Assembly (NCBI RefSeq): GCF_022748595.1
Contig: NZ_JALDSX010000031.1
Span: 1 to 40,808, forward strand
DNA length: 40,808 nucleotides
Direction: 5' to 3'
From: Brevibacterium sp. ZH18
GTDB taxonomy: Bacteria; Actinomycetota; Actinomycetes; Actinomycetales; Brevibacteriaceae
How positions within the stretch are numbered: position 1 is the stretch's first letter; every line of letters begins with the position of its first letter. Below the pieces are notes generated by a model. It saw only the letters and a program-made list of their open reading frames with translations, ran no database searches and was not told where the DNA came from. This document shows positions 30,919-39,940 of the stretch, in pieces. The position numbers and the translations under genes are program-made.

Positions 30919-33900
30919 GTGCCCGAGAACCGACCGACCACTCCCCCGACTCCTCAGGGCAGCTCACCCACATCCCCGTCGCCCCGACCGGCCTCAGCTG
31001 CGTCCGGCGCGCCCTCCTCAGCCGGGTGGCGGGATGCCTTCGCCTCGCTCACCGAGGCGGCTCCCAAGGAGTACACGCCCGTGGCCCTGGGATTCGAACT
31101 CGTCGAGGTCGTCGCTCGCACCTGGTTCGAGCCCAAGCACACGGTGCTGCTCAAACCCCAGGAAGTCTCCCCCGGCGCGAACCCCAGCTTGGCCGTACGT
31201 CCGCTCCTGCTCAGCGAGTCCGGCAACTGGGTCAAGAAGTCACTGACGTGGCGCAACATCGACCGCATGGCCTCGCAGTTCAGAATCGATCCGAAGCAGC
31301 AGGAATGGTTCTCCCAGTTCGCAGGCCTGCGAACCCGGGAACGCACAGACTTCACACCCGATGGCGCACCGTTCAACCTCGGCGATTTCCACACTCCTCT
31401 GCTGTGGGAGGTTCTCGCACAGGGCAATAACCTCGGCATCGCCTTCGTCGGCGTCAACCCGGGCATGACCATCCGCATCGGCCGCACGTCGAAGGCCGTC
31501 ATCGACGTCAAACGCGCCCCGGGCAACCTGCAGGTCCAGCCGCGAGCGACGATCGACGAACGCGAGTACGCCCCCGGGTTCATCAAACCGATCTGGACGC
31601 ACGGCTTCTTCGGCGTCGACCTGCACTCAGGCTTCACTGTCACCCTGGCCCCGGCCGCGGAGCCGACCAGCCAAGCGACGCTGCCTGTCTTTGAGACACC
31701 CGGGCCGATCACGATCCCCGACGACGAAGCCGAGGAATTCTTCGAAGAGGTCTACCCTCTCCTGCACACCACCGCCGAGGTCGTCAGCACCGACGAATCC
31801 GTGAAGTTCCCCCAATTCAGCGAACCGCGGCTCGTGCTCTTCCTCAAGTTCGGGGCTGGTGACCAGGCGAGCCTCGAATGGTACTGGGAGTATTCGGGAC
31901 CCCGCCGGACCCTGCCCGTGCAGCAGGCGACGAAGCGCAGCACAACCTCGGTGCCTGATTCCTCTAACCGCGACAACCGCGACCTCGAGCATGAGGCCGG
32001 CGTCATCCGCGACGTCGAATCGCATTTGGTCGACGCCTCATTCCCCAGCGGCATCCGCGACATGGAACTCACCGACGCTGACACCGCGGACTTCGTCGTC
32101 AACGTCCTGCCCGGGCTCGAGGAGATCGAGCACGTCAAGGTCATCACCCGCGGGAAGAAGCAGCCGTACCGGGAGCTCGGGGGCGAGCCAAACGTCAAGA
32201 TCACCTCGGTGGAGTCGGAGAAGAACGACTGGTTCGACCTTGGCTTCCAGATCACTGTCGGCGGGAAAGCGGTCCCCTTCGTCAAGCTCTTCACAGCCCT
32301 GGCCCAGGGCAAGAAGAAGCTCAAACTCCCCGACGACACGTTCCTGTCCCTGTCGAAACCTGTCTTCGACAAGATCAAGGCCCTCCTCGCCGAGGCGGAC
32401 CTGATCCCCGAATGGGAACCGGAGTCGCCGAAGATCAGCCGTCTCCACATGGGACTGTGGACCGAGTTCGAGGACCTCGCCGACGAGGCGCTGCCCGCCC
32501 AGTCGTGGCGCGAATCCGCGCAGGCCCTGCAGGACCTCGATCAGCTGCCCGCCGTCGACGTGCCCCCACTGGGCGGCGCGACCATGCGCCCGTACCAAGT
32601 CCAGGGATTCCGGTGGCTGGCTTTGCTCTACCGGTGCCACCTCGGCGGGATTCTCGCCGACGATATGGGCCTCGGCAAGACCCTGCAGACCTTGGCGCTC
32701 ATCGCCCATGCGAAAGCCGAGGATCCGTTCCTCGTCGTCGCCCCCACCTCGGTGGTGGACAACTGGGCGAAGGAAGCCGCGAAGTTCACTCCTGACCTCG
32801 ACGTTCGCGTCGTCGCGGAGTCGACGAAGAAGCGGAAGAAGCACCTCGCCGAGGTGGTCGACGGCGCCGATGTCGTCATCATGTCGTACGCGATGCTTCG
32901 CCTCGACGAAGAGCCGATCTCGCGTCTGAGCTGGGCCGGGTTCATCCTCGACGAGGCGCAGTTCGTCAAGAACAGCACCTCGCAGGTCCACCTTGCGGCA
33001 AAGTCCGTGACAGCACCCTTCCGCCTGGCGCTGACGGGCACACCGTTGGAGAATTCGCTGCGGGATGTGTGGTCGCTGTTCGCGATCACCTCACCGGGAC
33101 TCTTTCCCAGTCCGCATCGTTTCGATCAGGAATATGTGCGACCGATCGAGTCGGGTGAGAACCCGGGGCGGATGCAGCGTCTGCAGAAGCGGATCAGGCC
33201 GTTCATGCTGCGTCGGTCGAAGGATCTTGTTGCGGCCGATCTGCCGGAGAAGCAGGAGCAGGTCATCAACGTCGAGCTCAATTCCGAGCACCGGAAACTC
33301 TATGACCGGGTGCTGCAGAAGGAGCGGAAGAAGATCCTCGGGTTCATCGACAGCGAGTACGACAAGCAGCGGTTCATCGTCTTCCGGTCGCTGACGCTGC
33401 TGCGGATGCTCACACTCGATCCGCGCATCGTCGATGTCGAGCATGAGGGCGTGCGCTCGAGCAAGCTGGCTGCGCTGATGGAGCGGCTCGAGGATGTCGT
33501 TGCCGAGGGGCACCGGTCGATCGTGTTCAGTCAGTTCACGTCGTTCCTCGACAAGGTGGCCGAAGAGCTCACCCACCGAGGTGTCCCCTTCGTCGTCCTC
33601 GACGGTTCCACGAGGAATCGTGGCCAGGTCGTCGAGGAGTTCCGCTCCGGTGCGGCTCCGGTGTTCCTCATCAGCCTCAAGGCCGGCGGGTTCGGCCTCA
33701 ACCTCACCGAAGCGGACTACGTTTTCCTCATGGACCCGTGGTGGAATCCGGCGACGGAGAATCAGGCAATCGACCGTGCCCACCGGATCGGGCAGACGAA
33801 GAGCGTCATGGTCTACCGCTATGTCGCCGAGGGCACGATCGAAGAGAAGGTTCTGGCCCTGCAGAGGAAGAAGGCCGAGCTCTTCGATTCGCTGATGACC

Positions 33901-33993
33901 GACGGCGGAGCCTTCGAGGGCCGCGGCCCCAGCGGGCAGGCGTTTAGCCAGACAGTCACGGCTGATGATATTCGGGGGCTGCTGGAGGGGTAG
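30919..33993 (+). CDS. SNF2-family DNA-dependent ATPase/helicase
   Basis: A 1024-residue bacterial Swi2/Snf2 ATPase. Residues 1-40 are a Pro/Ser/Thr-rich tail. About 45-540 is the N-terminal region of bacterial SNF2 proteins. Motor lobe 1 has ATPase motif I DDMGLGKT at 581-588, VVAPTSVV (Ia), DEAQ at 678-681 and ALTGTPLEN (III). Lobe 2 has SIVFSQFTSFLDKV, LISLKAGGFGLNLTEADYVF and motif VI AIDRAHRIGQ at 950-959. No SWIM zinc finger is present. The start is GTG at 30919 with GAGAAG at 30905-30910. Such proteins remodel protein-DNA complexes or help RNA polymerase recycling and repair; the exact job is not known. Its last 94 bp are duplicated downstream of fic. Confidence 0.93.
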   Translation: MPENRPTTPPTPQGSSPTSPSPRPASAASGAPSSAGWRDAFASLTEAAPKEYTPVALGFELVEVVARTWFEPKHTVLLKPQEVSPGANPSLAVRPLLLSESGNWVKKSLTWRNIDRMASQFRIDPKQQEWFSQFAGLRTRERTDFTPDGAPFNLGDFHTPLLWEVLAQGNNLGIAFVGVNPGMTIRIGRTSKAVIDVKRAPGNLQVQPRATIDEREYAPGFIKPIWTHGFFGVDLHSGFTVTLAPAAEPTSQATLPVFETPGPITIPDDEAEEFFEEVYPLLHTTAEVVSTDESVKFPQFSEPRLVLFLKFGAGDQASLEWYWEYSGPRRTLPVQQATKRSTTSVPDSSNRDNRDLEHEAGVIRDVESHLVDASFPSGIRDMELTDADTADFVVNVLPGLEEIEHVKVITRGKKQPYRELGGEPNVKITSVESEKNDWFDLGFQITVGGKAVPFVKLFTALAQGKKKLKLPDDTFLSLSKPVFDKIKALLAEADLIPEWEPESPKISRLHMGLWTEFEDLADEALPAQSWRESAQALQDLDQLPAVDVPPLGGATMRPYQVQGFRWLALLYRCHLGGILADDMGLGKTLQTLALIAHAKAEDPFLVVAPTSVVDNWAKEAAKFTPDLDVRVVAESTKKRKKHLAEVVDGADVVIMSYAMLRLDEEPISRLSWAGFILDEAQFVKNSTSQVHLAAKSVTAPFRLALTGTPLENSLRDVWSLFAITSPGLFPSPHRFDQEYVRPIESGENPGRMQRLQKRIRPFMLRRSKDLVAADLPEKQEQVINVELNSEHRKLYDRVLQKERKKILGFIDSEYDKQRFIVFRSLTLLRMLTLDPRIVDVEHEGVRSSKLAALMERLEDVVAEGHRSIVFSQFTSFLDKVAEELTHRGVPFVVLDGSTRNRGQVVEEFRSGAAPVFLISLKAGGFGLNLTEADYVFLMDPWWNPATENQAIDRAHRIGQTKSVMVYRYVAEGTIEEKVLALQRKKAELFDSLMTDGGAFEGRGPSGQAFSQTVTADDIRGLLEG
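33900..33993 (+). repeat. 94-bp direct repeat, copy 1 (3' end of SNF2 gene)
   Basis: These bases encode the last 30 residues of the SNF2 protein and its stop codon. They match 35363-35456 at 92 of 94 positions; the differences are T to C at 33963 and G to C at 33984. The two copies flank the fic gene. Confidence 0.95.
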
Positions 33994-34053
33994 AAGGGCG
34001 GCTCTCTCTGTCGCTCCGGTGACGAACAGAGCTAAAGTCACCTTCCGATCTAG

Positions 34054-34086
34054 AATATTTACTTTAGATTGTTTAAAGTAAATATT
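34054..34086. promoter_or_regulatory. AT-rich 13-bp inverted repeat upstream of fic
   Basis: AATATTTACTTTA (34054-34066) and TAAAGTAAATATT (34074-34086) are perfect inverted arms around a seven-base spacer. The block is nearly all A and T inside GC-rich DNA, and a related half-site CTAAAGT occurs at 34032-34038. It ends 54 bp before the chosen fic start. It is probably an operator overlapping the promoter, and the Fic protein itself has a winged-helix-like C-terminus that could bind it. An intrinsic terminator is less likely, since no T-run follows the stem. Confidence 0.7.
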
Positions 34087-34140
34087 GATAGACTGCTCAA
34101 GAGCTTAGAACTCCTCAACCCCGCAGGAAAGACCGATCCC

Positions 34141-35343
34141 ATGCCGAAGACAGTTGAGCGCTATTGGTCACCACCCAATCCTGCTGGCTTGAGCAGAAAG
34201 GATCGCGCGTCCGGAACCTACTTCGCGCACATACCTGACGAATTGGCTGCTGGTCTTCCTCCGCTGAGCAGTGAGGCTCAGCAGGCCGCCGAAGACGCAG
34301 TTGTCGTGCTCGCGCGACTCGATGAGCGAATCGGCGAGACCGGCGGCCGGTATCTCAATCACCTGCTCATTCGATCCGAGAGCATTTCCTCGTCCTGGAT
34401 AGAAGGGAACCGACTCAGCCCTAAGAAGCTCGCGATCGCCGAGTTGCTCCACCAGGGCGATCGGGTGGCGCTCGACGTCATTGCCAATGTTCGAGCGACA
34501 GAAGCCGCAATCGACGATCTCGCCAATCCACAGCGAACTATCACCACTGCCCAGATTGAAGAACTACAGCATTCCATTGAGCCTCGACTCGAATTTGGAC
34601 TGCGTCAGGAGCAGAACTGGGTCGGAGGCCCTGGCAACAGCCCATTGCGCGCGGAATTCATACCGCCCCCGGAGTCCGAGGTGCCTCGCCTGGTGGCCAA
34701 TCTCGCCGATTTCATCACTGAAACGTCGGGCAACCCCGTTGCTCGTGCTGCGTTGGCGCACGCACAGTTTGAAACGATCCATCCATTCACGGACGGAAAC
34801 GGAAGAACGGGGCGGGCCCTGGTCCACACGGTGCTCAAACGATCCGACGCCATTCGCAATGTTCTGGTGCCGATCAGCACAGTGTTCGCTTCTGACACAA
34901 ATGCCTACATCGGTGGCCTGACATCGTTTCGTAGAGATCCTGCTGATCTGGATCATTGGGTATTGGCATTCGCTGCCGCCATTGAACATGCGGCCAACAA
35001 CGCGGTCCTTCTCGCCGAGGACATCACTGCTTTAGACCAGACGGTATTCGATGACCTCATCCGACATCGCAGCAATCTGGGTAAATCTCCCGCGCGCCCG
35101 CGTGCCAATTCAGTCATTCTCAAAATACTCGACAACCTGGCTCAGCAGCCTGTGCTCACGATCGATTCAGTCGCCGAGACGCACCGGGTGACTCCGGCTG
35201 CTGCGCAGCGTGGCCTCGTCGAACTCACCGAGGCGGGGATCCTCAAACGCACCAAGAATCACAAGGGCAAGATCATCTGTTATACCGCTGATCAGCATTT
35301 GGCTTATGCCGAACTCATCGAATCGAGCAACCGAAAACGCTGA
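34141..35343 (+). CDS. Fic-domain AMP-transferase with N-terminal inhibitory motif
   Basis: A 400-residue Fic protein, predicted to transfer AMP from ATP to a target protein hydroxyl. The core motif HPFTDGNGRTGR (residues 214-225) has every catalytic residue. The inhibitory helix motif (S/T)xxxE(G/N) is present as S84-S-W-I-E88-G89, making it a class II, self-inhibited Fic with E88 as the blocking glutamate. The C-terminal 85 residues look like a winged helix (SVAETHRVTPAAAQRGLVEL, then TEAGILKRTKNHKGK), as in SoFic-type proteins. The ATG at 34141 follows GCAGGAAAG; a TTG at 34069 would add 24 residues but lies inside the inverted repeat. Base composition is more AT-rich than the neighbours and the gene lies between 94-bp direct repeats, which suggests acquisition. 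Confidence 0.92.
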   Translation: MPKTVERYWSPPNPAGLSRKDRASGTYFAHIPDELAAGLPPLSSEAQQAAEDAVVVLARLDERIGETGGRYLNHLLIRSESISSSWIEGNRLSPKKLAIAELLHQGDRVALDVIANVRATEAAIDDLANPQRTITTAQIEELQHSIEPRLEFGLRQEQNWVGGPGNSPLRAEFIPPPESEVPRLVANLADFITETSGNPVARAALAHAQFETIHPFTDGNGRTGRALVHTVLKRSDAIRNVLVPISTVFASDTNAYIGGLTSFRRDPADLDHWVLAFAAAIEHAANNAVLLAEDITALDQTVFDDLIRHRSNLGKSPARPRANSVILKILDNLAQQPVLTIDSVAETHRVTPAAAQRGLVELTEAGILKRTKNHKGKIICYTADQHLAYAELIESSNRKR

Positions 35344-35362
35344 AGGTTCTTCGCGCCCGCCT

Positions 35363-35456
35363 CGACGGCGGAGCCTTCGAGGGCCGCGGCCCCAGCGGGC
35401 AGGCGTTTAGCCAGACAGTCACGGCCGATGATATTCGGGGGCTGCTCGAGGGGTAG
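35363..35456 (+). repeat. 94-bp direct repeat, copy 2 (SNF2 gene-end duplicate)
   Basis: A 92/94 copy of the SNF2 gene end, with the reading frame and stop codon intact but no gene body. It begins 20 bp after the fic stop codon. Its TAG (35454-35456) is followed by sequence unrelated to that after copy 1. Confidence 0.95.
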
Positions 35457-35508
35457 TGCTCGTTTGCCCGTTGTCCGGACATGACCACGGGGCAGGTGGC
35501 CACGGGGT

Positions 35509-36495
35509 TCAAGCCTTCCCGATTTCCAGCTTCTCCTGTCCCTGGGCGGAAGGAGTGAGGATGACTTCCTGCACAGCCTCGAGCTTCTCGATCTCCACCT
35601 CTGTCCTGCGCAGGCGTTCGGCCAATTGGCTCTCGGGATCATCTCCGGTGAGGTCGACGGCCGCGACCAGGTAGACGCTGCCTGGGCCGATATATTCGAT
35701 GTGGAGGTAGCTGACGCTGTCGATGGCCGGGACCTTGAGCATCGATTCGAGGAAGTCATCGCGAATTGCCTGGGTGACGGTCTCGCCCACGAGGAAGCGG
35801 CGATTGCGGTCGATGAGGATGATCGCGACGATGCCGAGGAGGATGCCCACGAGGATCGAACCGATCGCGTCGAAGGCAGCAATCCCGGTGAGCTGGTGGG
35901 CGAGCATGGCGACGACGGCGATGGTGATGCCGATGAGAGCCGAGGCGTCCTCTGCGAAGACGGCGCGCAGGGTGGGGTTCGGACCGTTCATCACGTATTC
36001 GACCGTGTTTCGGTCGAGTTTGGCAGCGCGGGCACGGCCCTGGCGCACCGACTGGATGAATGAGGTTCCTTCGAAGAGGAACGAAAGCCCGAGCACGATG
36101 TAGCCGACAAGGTAGCTGCTTTCCTCCGCCGGGGCGAAGAGTGATGAAATGCCGTGCCAGATCGATACCGCTGAGCCAACCGAGAAGAGTCCGAATGCGG
36201 CAAACATGGACCACACGTAGGCGTCGCGTCCGTATCCGGTCGGATGGCTGGAATCCGGCGGCTTCTTCCCTTTGCGTTCTGCGATGATCAGGAAGACCTG
36301 GTTACCGGTGTCAGCCCAGGAGTGAGCCGACTCGGCGACCAGGGATGCCGAGCCTGTCATGACGGCTGCGACCGTCTTAGCGATAGCCACGGCGAGGTTG
36401 GCGAAAAAGGCGATGATGACGGTGAGCAGGCTGTCGCTGCCGCTGTCCTTCTTCTCGCCCGAGTCGTCCGAGTCGTCGTTCGCCTGCCCGCTCAT
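35509..36495 (-). CDS. Cation diffusion facilitator (CDF) metal transporter
   Basis: A 328-residue CDF-family exporter for divalent metals such as zinc. TM2 carries the first metal half-site in ASLVAESAHSWADTGNQ (H58, D62). The loop SSHPTGYGRDAYVW is the HPxGYGR signature of the SLC30A9-like/YdfM branch. A second site lies in FAEDASALIGI. Six membrane segments are followed by a C-terminal cytoplasmic domain (SYLHIEYIGPGSVYLVAAVDL). The N-terminal 20 residues are acidic. The ATG at 36495 has only a weak ribosome site. It is convergent with the repeat after fic. Substrate metal is not determined; zinc is the usual choice for the family. Confidence 0.9.
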   Translation of the reverse strand: MSGQANDDSDDSGEKKDSGSDSLLTVIIAFFANLAVAIAKTVAAVMTGSASLVAESAHSWADTGNQVFLIIAERKGKKPPDSSHPTGYGRDAYVWSMFAAFGLFSVGSAVSIWHGISSLFAPAEESSYLVGYIVLGLSFLFEGTSFIQSVRQGRARAAKLDRNTVEYVMNGPNPTLRAVFAEDASALIGITIAVVAMLAHQLTGIAAFDAIGSILVGILLGIVAIILIDRNRRFLVGETVTQAIRDDFLESMLKVPAIDSVSYLHIEYIGPGSVYLVAAVDLTGDDPESQLAERLRRTEVEIEKLEAVQEVILTPSAQGQEKLEIGKA

Positions 36496-36612
36496 GCGCG
36501 GTTCCAGGTGAGGATGGTCAGCATGGCAGTACCTCTCGTTCGAGTGGTCAGTAGACCTTCTGCCACCAGCTTACGACTGCGGAGCGGTTCGCAGGGTGCG
36601 TCTAGGCGACGG

Positions 36613-37615
36613 CTAAGCGATGCCAAAACGCTGAAGGTCGGGCAGCCTCGGTGGCATTTGTCGAAAGACGGATTCGAAGAGGTCGTCGAGAGTGACGACG
36701 TACCAGCGGTTGCCTGTCCATACGTTCATCTCCCTGGCACCGCATTCGATGATCGTCAACTCGAATCGCGACCTCGGCGGGAGCAGGACGCTCCCGTTTG
36801 CGTGGGGTTTCCACTCGCCGCGGTAGTCGGTCCACCCTAGAGTCAGCCGAAGCCACCCGTCCACCAGAATCTCAGCAAAACCCCACTGTTTGGTTTCAGG
36901 ATCGTGCATGACGCCGAAGGGCGCGGCAACAGACGGGAACACACATGGCCCGTCCGGGGAAGAAGCGAGCAGCCCCCGATGCATGATCGAAGATGAGAGC
37001 GGATTCGCCGATCGCATTGACGTCCCAGAATTCGGTGTCGCGCTCCTTCGACTGCCACAGCAGGTCTAAGGCCGGCGAGTATTTTGTGAGTTGTGAATAC
37101 GGGTGCTCTCCAGGCACGTCCTCCTTTTCACTGACCACCCAGATGTTGTTCTCGGCTGTGATCTGGATATCGATGATGGCTCCGTCGAATGTGCCTGCAC
37201 AGACCACAGAGCCGTCGCTGCGAAGCACGGCCACATCATCAGTTCTACCCGCTTCGCGATCATCCGTATGGTCAACGTCGAACTTCGATGGCCCCGAGTA
37301 GATCAGCAGGTTTCCGTTCGGAAATGCGCGATATTCCGCGGCCGGAAGATCGATGTAGAGGTCCCACTGGGCAAGCACGGAGTTCTCGTCCTGCATGATG
37401 ACGGTTTCCTGCCGAAGGCTCGTTCTGGGCAGTTCGATCCACGACCCATCGCTCGCAGTGGCATATCTGCGACGCTCGGACCCGTCACACCAGATGCCCA
37501 GGGAGGTACCGGGCAGACCACGAGCCACATCGACAAGGCTGAACTCGGTGCCCGGCGCCTCCAACCGGGTCGGAAAAGGGTGAGCCCAGCGAATTCCGTG
37601 GGAATACTCGTACAT
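36613..37615 (-). pseudogene. Hypothetical gene broken by a single frameshift
   Basis: Two overlapping minus-strand frames read as one protein. The first starts at ATG 37615 (MYEYSHGIRWAHPFPTRLEA) and runs sensibly to DVNAIGESALIFDHAS; the second continues from GLLASSPDGPCVFPSVAAPFG to QMPPRLPDLQRFGIA. The join is at a run of five C (36973-36977; GGGGG on the coding strand): removing one base makes a continuous protein of about 330 residues. Past the run, the first frame turns into Arg/Cys-rich non-coding-like sequence. I do not recognise the family. It is either a real recent inactivation, a homopolymer-based phase switch, or a sequencing error. Confidence 0.7.
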
Positions 37616-37783
37616 GACCCGATGATGGCACCCGCCACTGACACGACCTGGCACGGAAATCGATCCTGCGCCGGCCCAGACCCCGCACTCATCCCTGTCG
37701 AGGTGACAGAATCGACTCTACGCACCCACCGCCGGGTGCCCTGTCGGCACACCCACCGCAGGCCCGTCATCGAAGGAACCGAT

Positions 37784-38824
37784 TTGGCATCCCCCGAAGA
37801 GTTCGTCCGCCCCTTCGCCCAGGTAGCCCTGGCCAACATCACTCGTGACTATCCGTACGCCGCCCACCACGTCGCGCAGTCGTCCGCCGACATCGTCGAA
37901 CCGCGGGAGAAGAACCCAGCGTTTGCCAACTCCTTCGACTGGCATTCCAGCGTCCACATGCACTTCCTTCTCGTGTCATTGCTGAGCACCGAGACCGCCC
38001 AGACCGCACCGTGGCGCGACGCGGCTCTCGATACGCTGGTTGCTCATCTCAGCCAGGCGAAGCTCACCACCGAGGCGGCTTTCCTGCGCGAGAATCCGAC
38101 GTGGGAGCGTCCCTATGGTTGGGCATGGGCCGTCGAGCTCGTCCGGGCACTGCATGCCAGTTCCGAACCGCGGTTGCGGGATCTGGCTCCGGGCGCCGAG
38201 GTGCTTGCTGACACGGTCTTCGACCTGACCGTGGCATGGCTGCCGAAGATGGCAGCACCCGTTCGCCACGGGCTGCACTCGAATACGGCGTTCGGTCTGC
38301 GCCGGATTCTGCTTGGAGCCCGTGACCTGCGACGCCACGATGTCGTCGAGGCCATCGCCGCCTCTGCGAGGTGCCGCTTCGCCGATGATCGTGCGTGGAA
38401 CTTCCATCAGGAGCGCAGCGGCCAGGACTTCCTCTCTCCCGGGCTTTGCGAAGCCGATCTGATGGCAGAGGTACTGACCGAGGATGAGCTCGCCGTGTGG
38501 CTGCCGAACTTCCTGTCAGAACTGACTCCGGAATCGCCCGCGCTCAAACCTGTCGAGGTCCTCGATCCCACGGACGGATATCAGAGCCACCTCTACGGTC
38601 TGGGGTTGTCGGTCGCGGCGTCGCTGATGCGTCTGGTGCCCAAGTTGCTCACAGCCGTCGAGCACTCAGGCAATCACGAAGCGGCCGACCACGCGAGAGG
38701 ATTCCTCACAACGGTCGACCACCTCATGACCCCGGGTCTCGAAGCCGCGGTCTCCGACGAATACATGGCCTCGCATTGGGTCGCGACGTTTGCGTGGGAG
38801 GCCTTGGTGTTACGGGAAGGCTGA
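37784..38824 (+). CDS. DUF2891-family protein
   Basis: A 346-residue protein matching the DUF2891 family as I recall it. Characteristic stretches are SFDWHSSVHMHFLL near residue 52, RPYGWAWAVELVRAL, HSNTAFGLRRIL, EADLMAEVL and the C-terminal SDEYMASHWVATFAWEAL. No reaction is established for the family; the conserved His, Trp and Asp residues and the helical pattern suggest a metal- or sugar-binding alpha/alpha-barrel, which is inference. The start is TTG at 37784 because AAGGAA lies seven bases before it and the reading to the left, though open, lacks family sequence. A degraded copy of its C-terminus lies at 40130. Confidence 0.85.
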   Translation: MASPEEFVRPFAQVALANITRDYPYAAHHVAQSSADIVEPREKNPAFANSFDWHSSVHMHFLLVSLLSTETAQTAPWRDAALDTLVAHLSQAKLTTEAAFLRENPTWERPYGWAWAVELVRALHASSEPRLRDLAPGAEVLADTVFDLTVAWLPKMAAPVRHGLHSNTAFGLRRILLGARDLRRHDVVEAIAASARCRFADDRAWNFHQERSGQDFLSPGLCEADLMAEVLTEDELAVWLPNFLSELTPESPALKPVEVLDPTDGYQSHLYGLGLSVAASLMRLVPKLLTAVEHSGNHEAADHARGFLTTVDHLMTPGLEAAVSDEYMASHWVATFAWEALVLREG

Positions 38825-38894
38825 TCCGCCACACTACGTAGATGCTCTCCCGCCGAGGCTCTACTCCCGCACCTGCCCGATCTCAGCATCGGCC

Positions 38895-39046
38895 GGAATC
38901 CGGTCAACCGTGAGGGCTTGAGGACCTCGTCGAGCTCATCCGCGCCGAGCAGTCCCTGCTTCATCACGAGGTCGGCGACCTTCTCGCCGGTGGCCAGAGC
39001 CTCCTTCGCCAACTTCGCCGCCGGGGCATAGCCGATGATTGGGTAA
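38895..39046 (-). pseudogene. C-terminal fragment of aspartase/fumarase-family lyase
   Basis: The minus strand encodes YPIIGYAPAAKLAKEALATG followed by EKVADLVMKQGLLGADELDE and VLKPSRLTG, the fumarase C-terminal domain of aspartate ammonia-lyase or class II fumarase. Nothing upstream matches the rest of the enzyme: before 39046 the reading turns to Arg-rich sequence. It is therefore a remnant, about 50 residues of a 470-residue enzyme, lying tail to tail with the DUF2891 gene. The stretch from 39047 to 39178 holds nothing recognisable. Confidence 0.75.
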
Positions 39047-39178
39047 GTCCTGCGCAGAGCTCGAAGCCGAGAAGGCGGAACTTCCCTGAGTAAGCCTTCT
39101 CGCAAACGACATCCGAATGGATACTGTCAGCCCAGTCATCGCACCCCCGGCGTGCGTCCCTTTTGAGCCCTACGTTAT

Positions 39179-39571
39179 TCACGACCGCCCACTTGGGGTC
39201 CGCAATACGGCCGCATATCGAGACTGATCTGCGCGAACAGATTCGAAGACAATCAGCCCAGAAGTCGTTGGCCACTGAACATAAACGCCTGCAACTGGCA
39301 GAACCGTAATGCTTCTCAGTCCACTCGCATACGCTTCCGACAGCAATTCCGTGACCGCGTTTTCTGGACGGCCCGACGCGCTGTGTTCGATCAGTGGCCA
39401 TGACCACTGATCGAATGCAGCCAGGTCGATGCCTTCGTCGCTCGGCGTCATGTGTCCCCATTGAGGCATCGGAGCATGCGAACGTGGCTGTTCTGCTCCG
39501 TACTGTGAGTACCACTCAATGCGCGCATCCCACAGCAGAGACCACTCGTTGCCCAGCTCCGACTTAGTCAC
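39179..39571 (-). CDS. Hypothetical protein
   Basis: A 130-residue reading frame with protein-like composition: MTKSELGNEWSLLWDARIEW at the start, AFDQWSWPLIEHSASGRPEN in the middle and ITVLPVAGVYVQWPTTSGLI before the end. I do not recognise the family. The start is GTG at 39571, with GGAAAA just upstream as a possible weak ribosome site. It stands alone among gene fragments, so it may itself be a shortened survivor. Moderate confidence that it is, or was, coding. Confidence 0.5.
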   Translation of the reverse strand: MTKSELGNEWSLLWDARIEWYSQYGAEQPRSHAPMPQWGHMTPSDEGIDLAAFDQWSWPLIEHSASGRPENAVTELLSEAYASGLRSITVLPVAGVYVQWPTTSGLIVFESVRADQSRYAAVLRTPSGRS

Positions 39572-39599
39572 GTTTTCCGGGCGAACAGTCTCGCCGACC

Positions 39600-39791
39600 T
39601 CAGGAGCTTTGGGAAGGCGCCGGAACGTCTGGCCTCACAGACAGAGCCCAAGCGTGCCGAAGAAACAGGAGTCTCAGCAGCCCGCTCGGCTTCGGGTCAA
39701 TCGCGATGTAGTTTTGGATCGTCGTTGCATCCGACGGCTCAGTCATCATGGCCCTTCCCAACTCGATATCCGTGTCGGCAGTGGTGATCAT
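39600..39791 (-). CDS. Possible small hypothetical protein
   Basis: A 63-residue frame beginning MITTADTDIELGRAMMTEPS and continuing DATTIQNYIAIDPKPSGLLR, which is more protein-like than a typical shadow frame; the last 15 residues are not. ATG at 39791, with only a weak GAGTGGG upstream. It may be a remnant. No family recognised. Confidence 0.3.
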   Translation of the reverse strand: MITTADTDIELGRAMMTEPSDATTIQNYIAIDPKPSGLLRLLFLRHAWALSVRPDVPAPSQSS

Positions 39792-39940
39792 CCCACTCTA
39801 TTCACACAACCAACATTGCCGCTAGTCATCCAGCCGGCGCCCGCCATCACCTCGGCATTAACCGCGATCATCCGGTAGATGCCCTCGGCAGTGAGCAGCG
39901 TTCCGCCCATGAAGTGCAGGCCGTAGGCGTCCTCCATCGC

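Noticed and set aside
33091..34041. A long minus-strand open frame opposite the SNF2 helicase end
   Set aside because: Antisense to conserved helicase motifs and without any family pattern of its own.
34054..34086. Inverted repeat before fic as a terminator of the SNF2 gene
   Set aside because: The stem is AT-only and thus weak, no T-run follows it, and it lies 61 bp past the SNF2 stop but close to the fic start, so an operator is preferred.
37103..37783. A 227-codon upstream extension of the DUF2891 frame
   Set aside because: It is antisense to the frameshifted hypothetical gene and has no DUF2891-like sequence; a TTG with a good ribosome site starts the family part.
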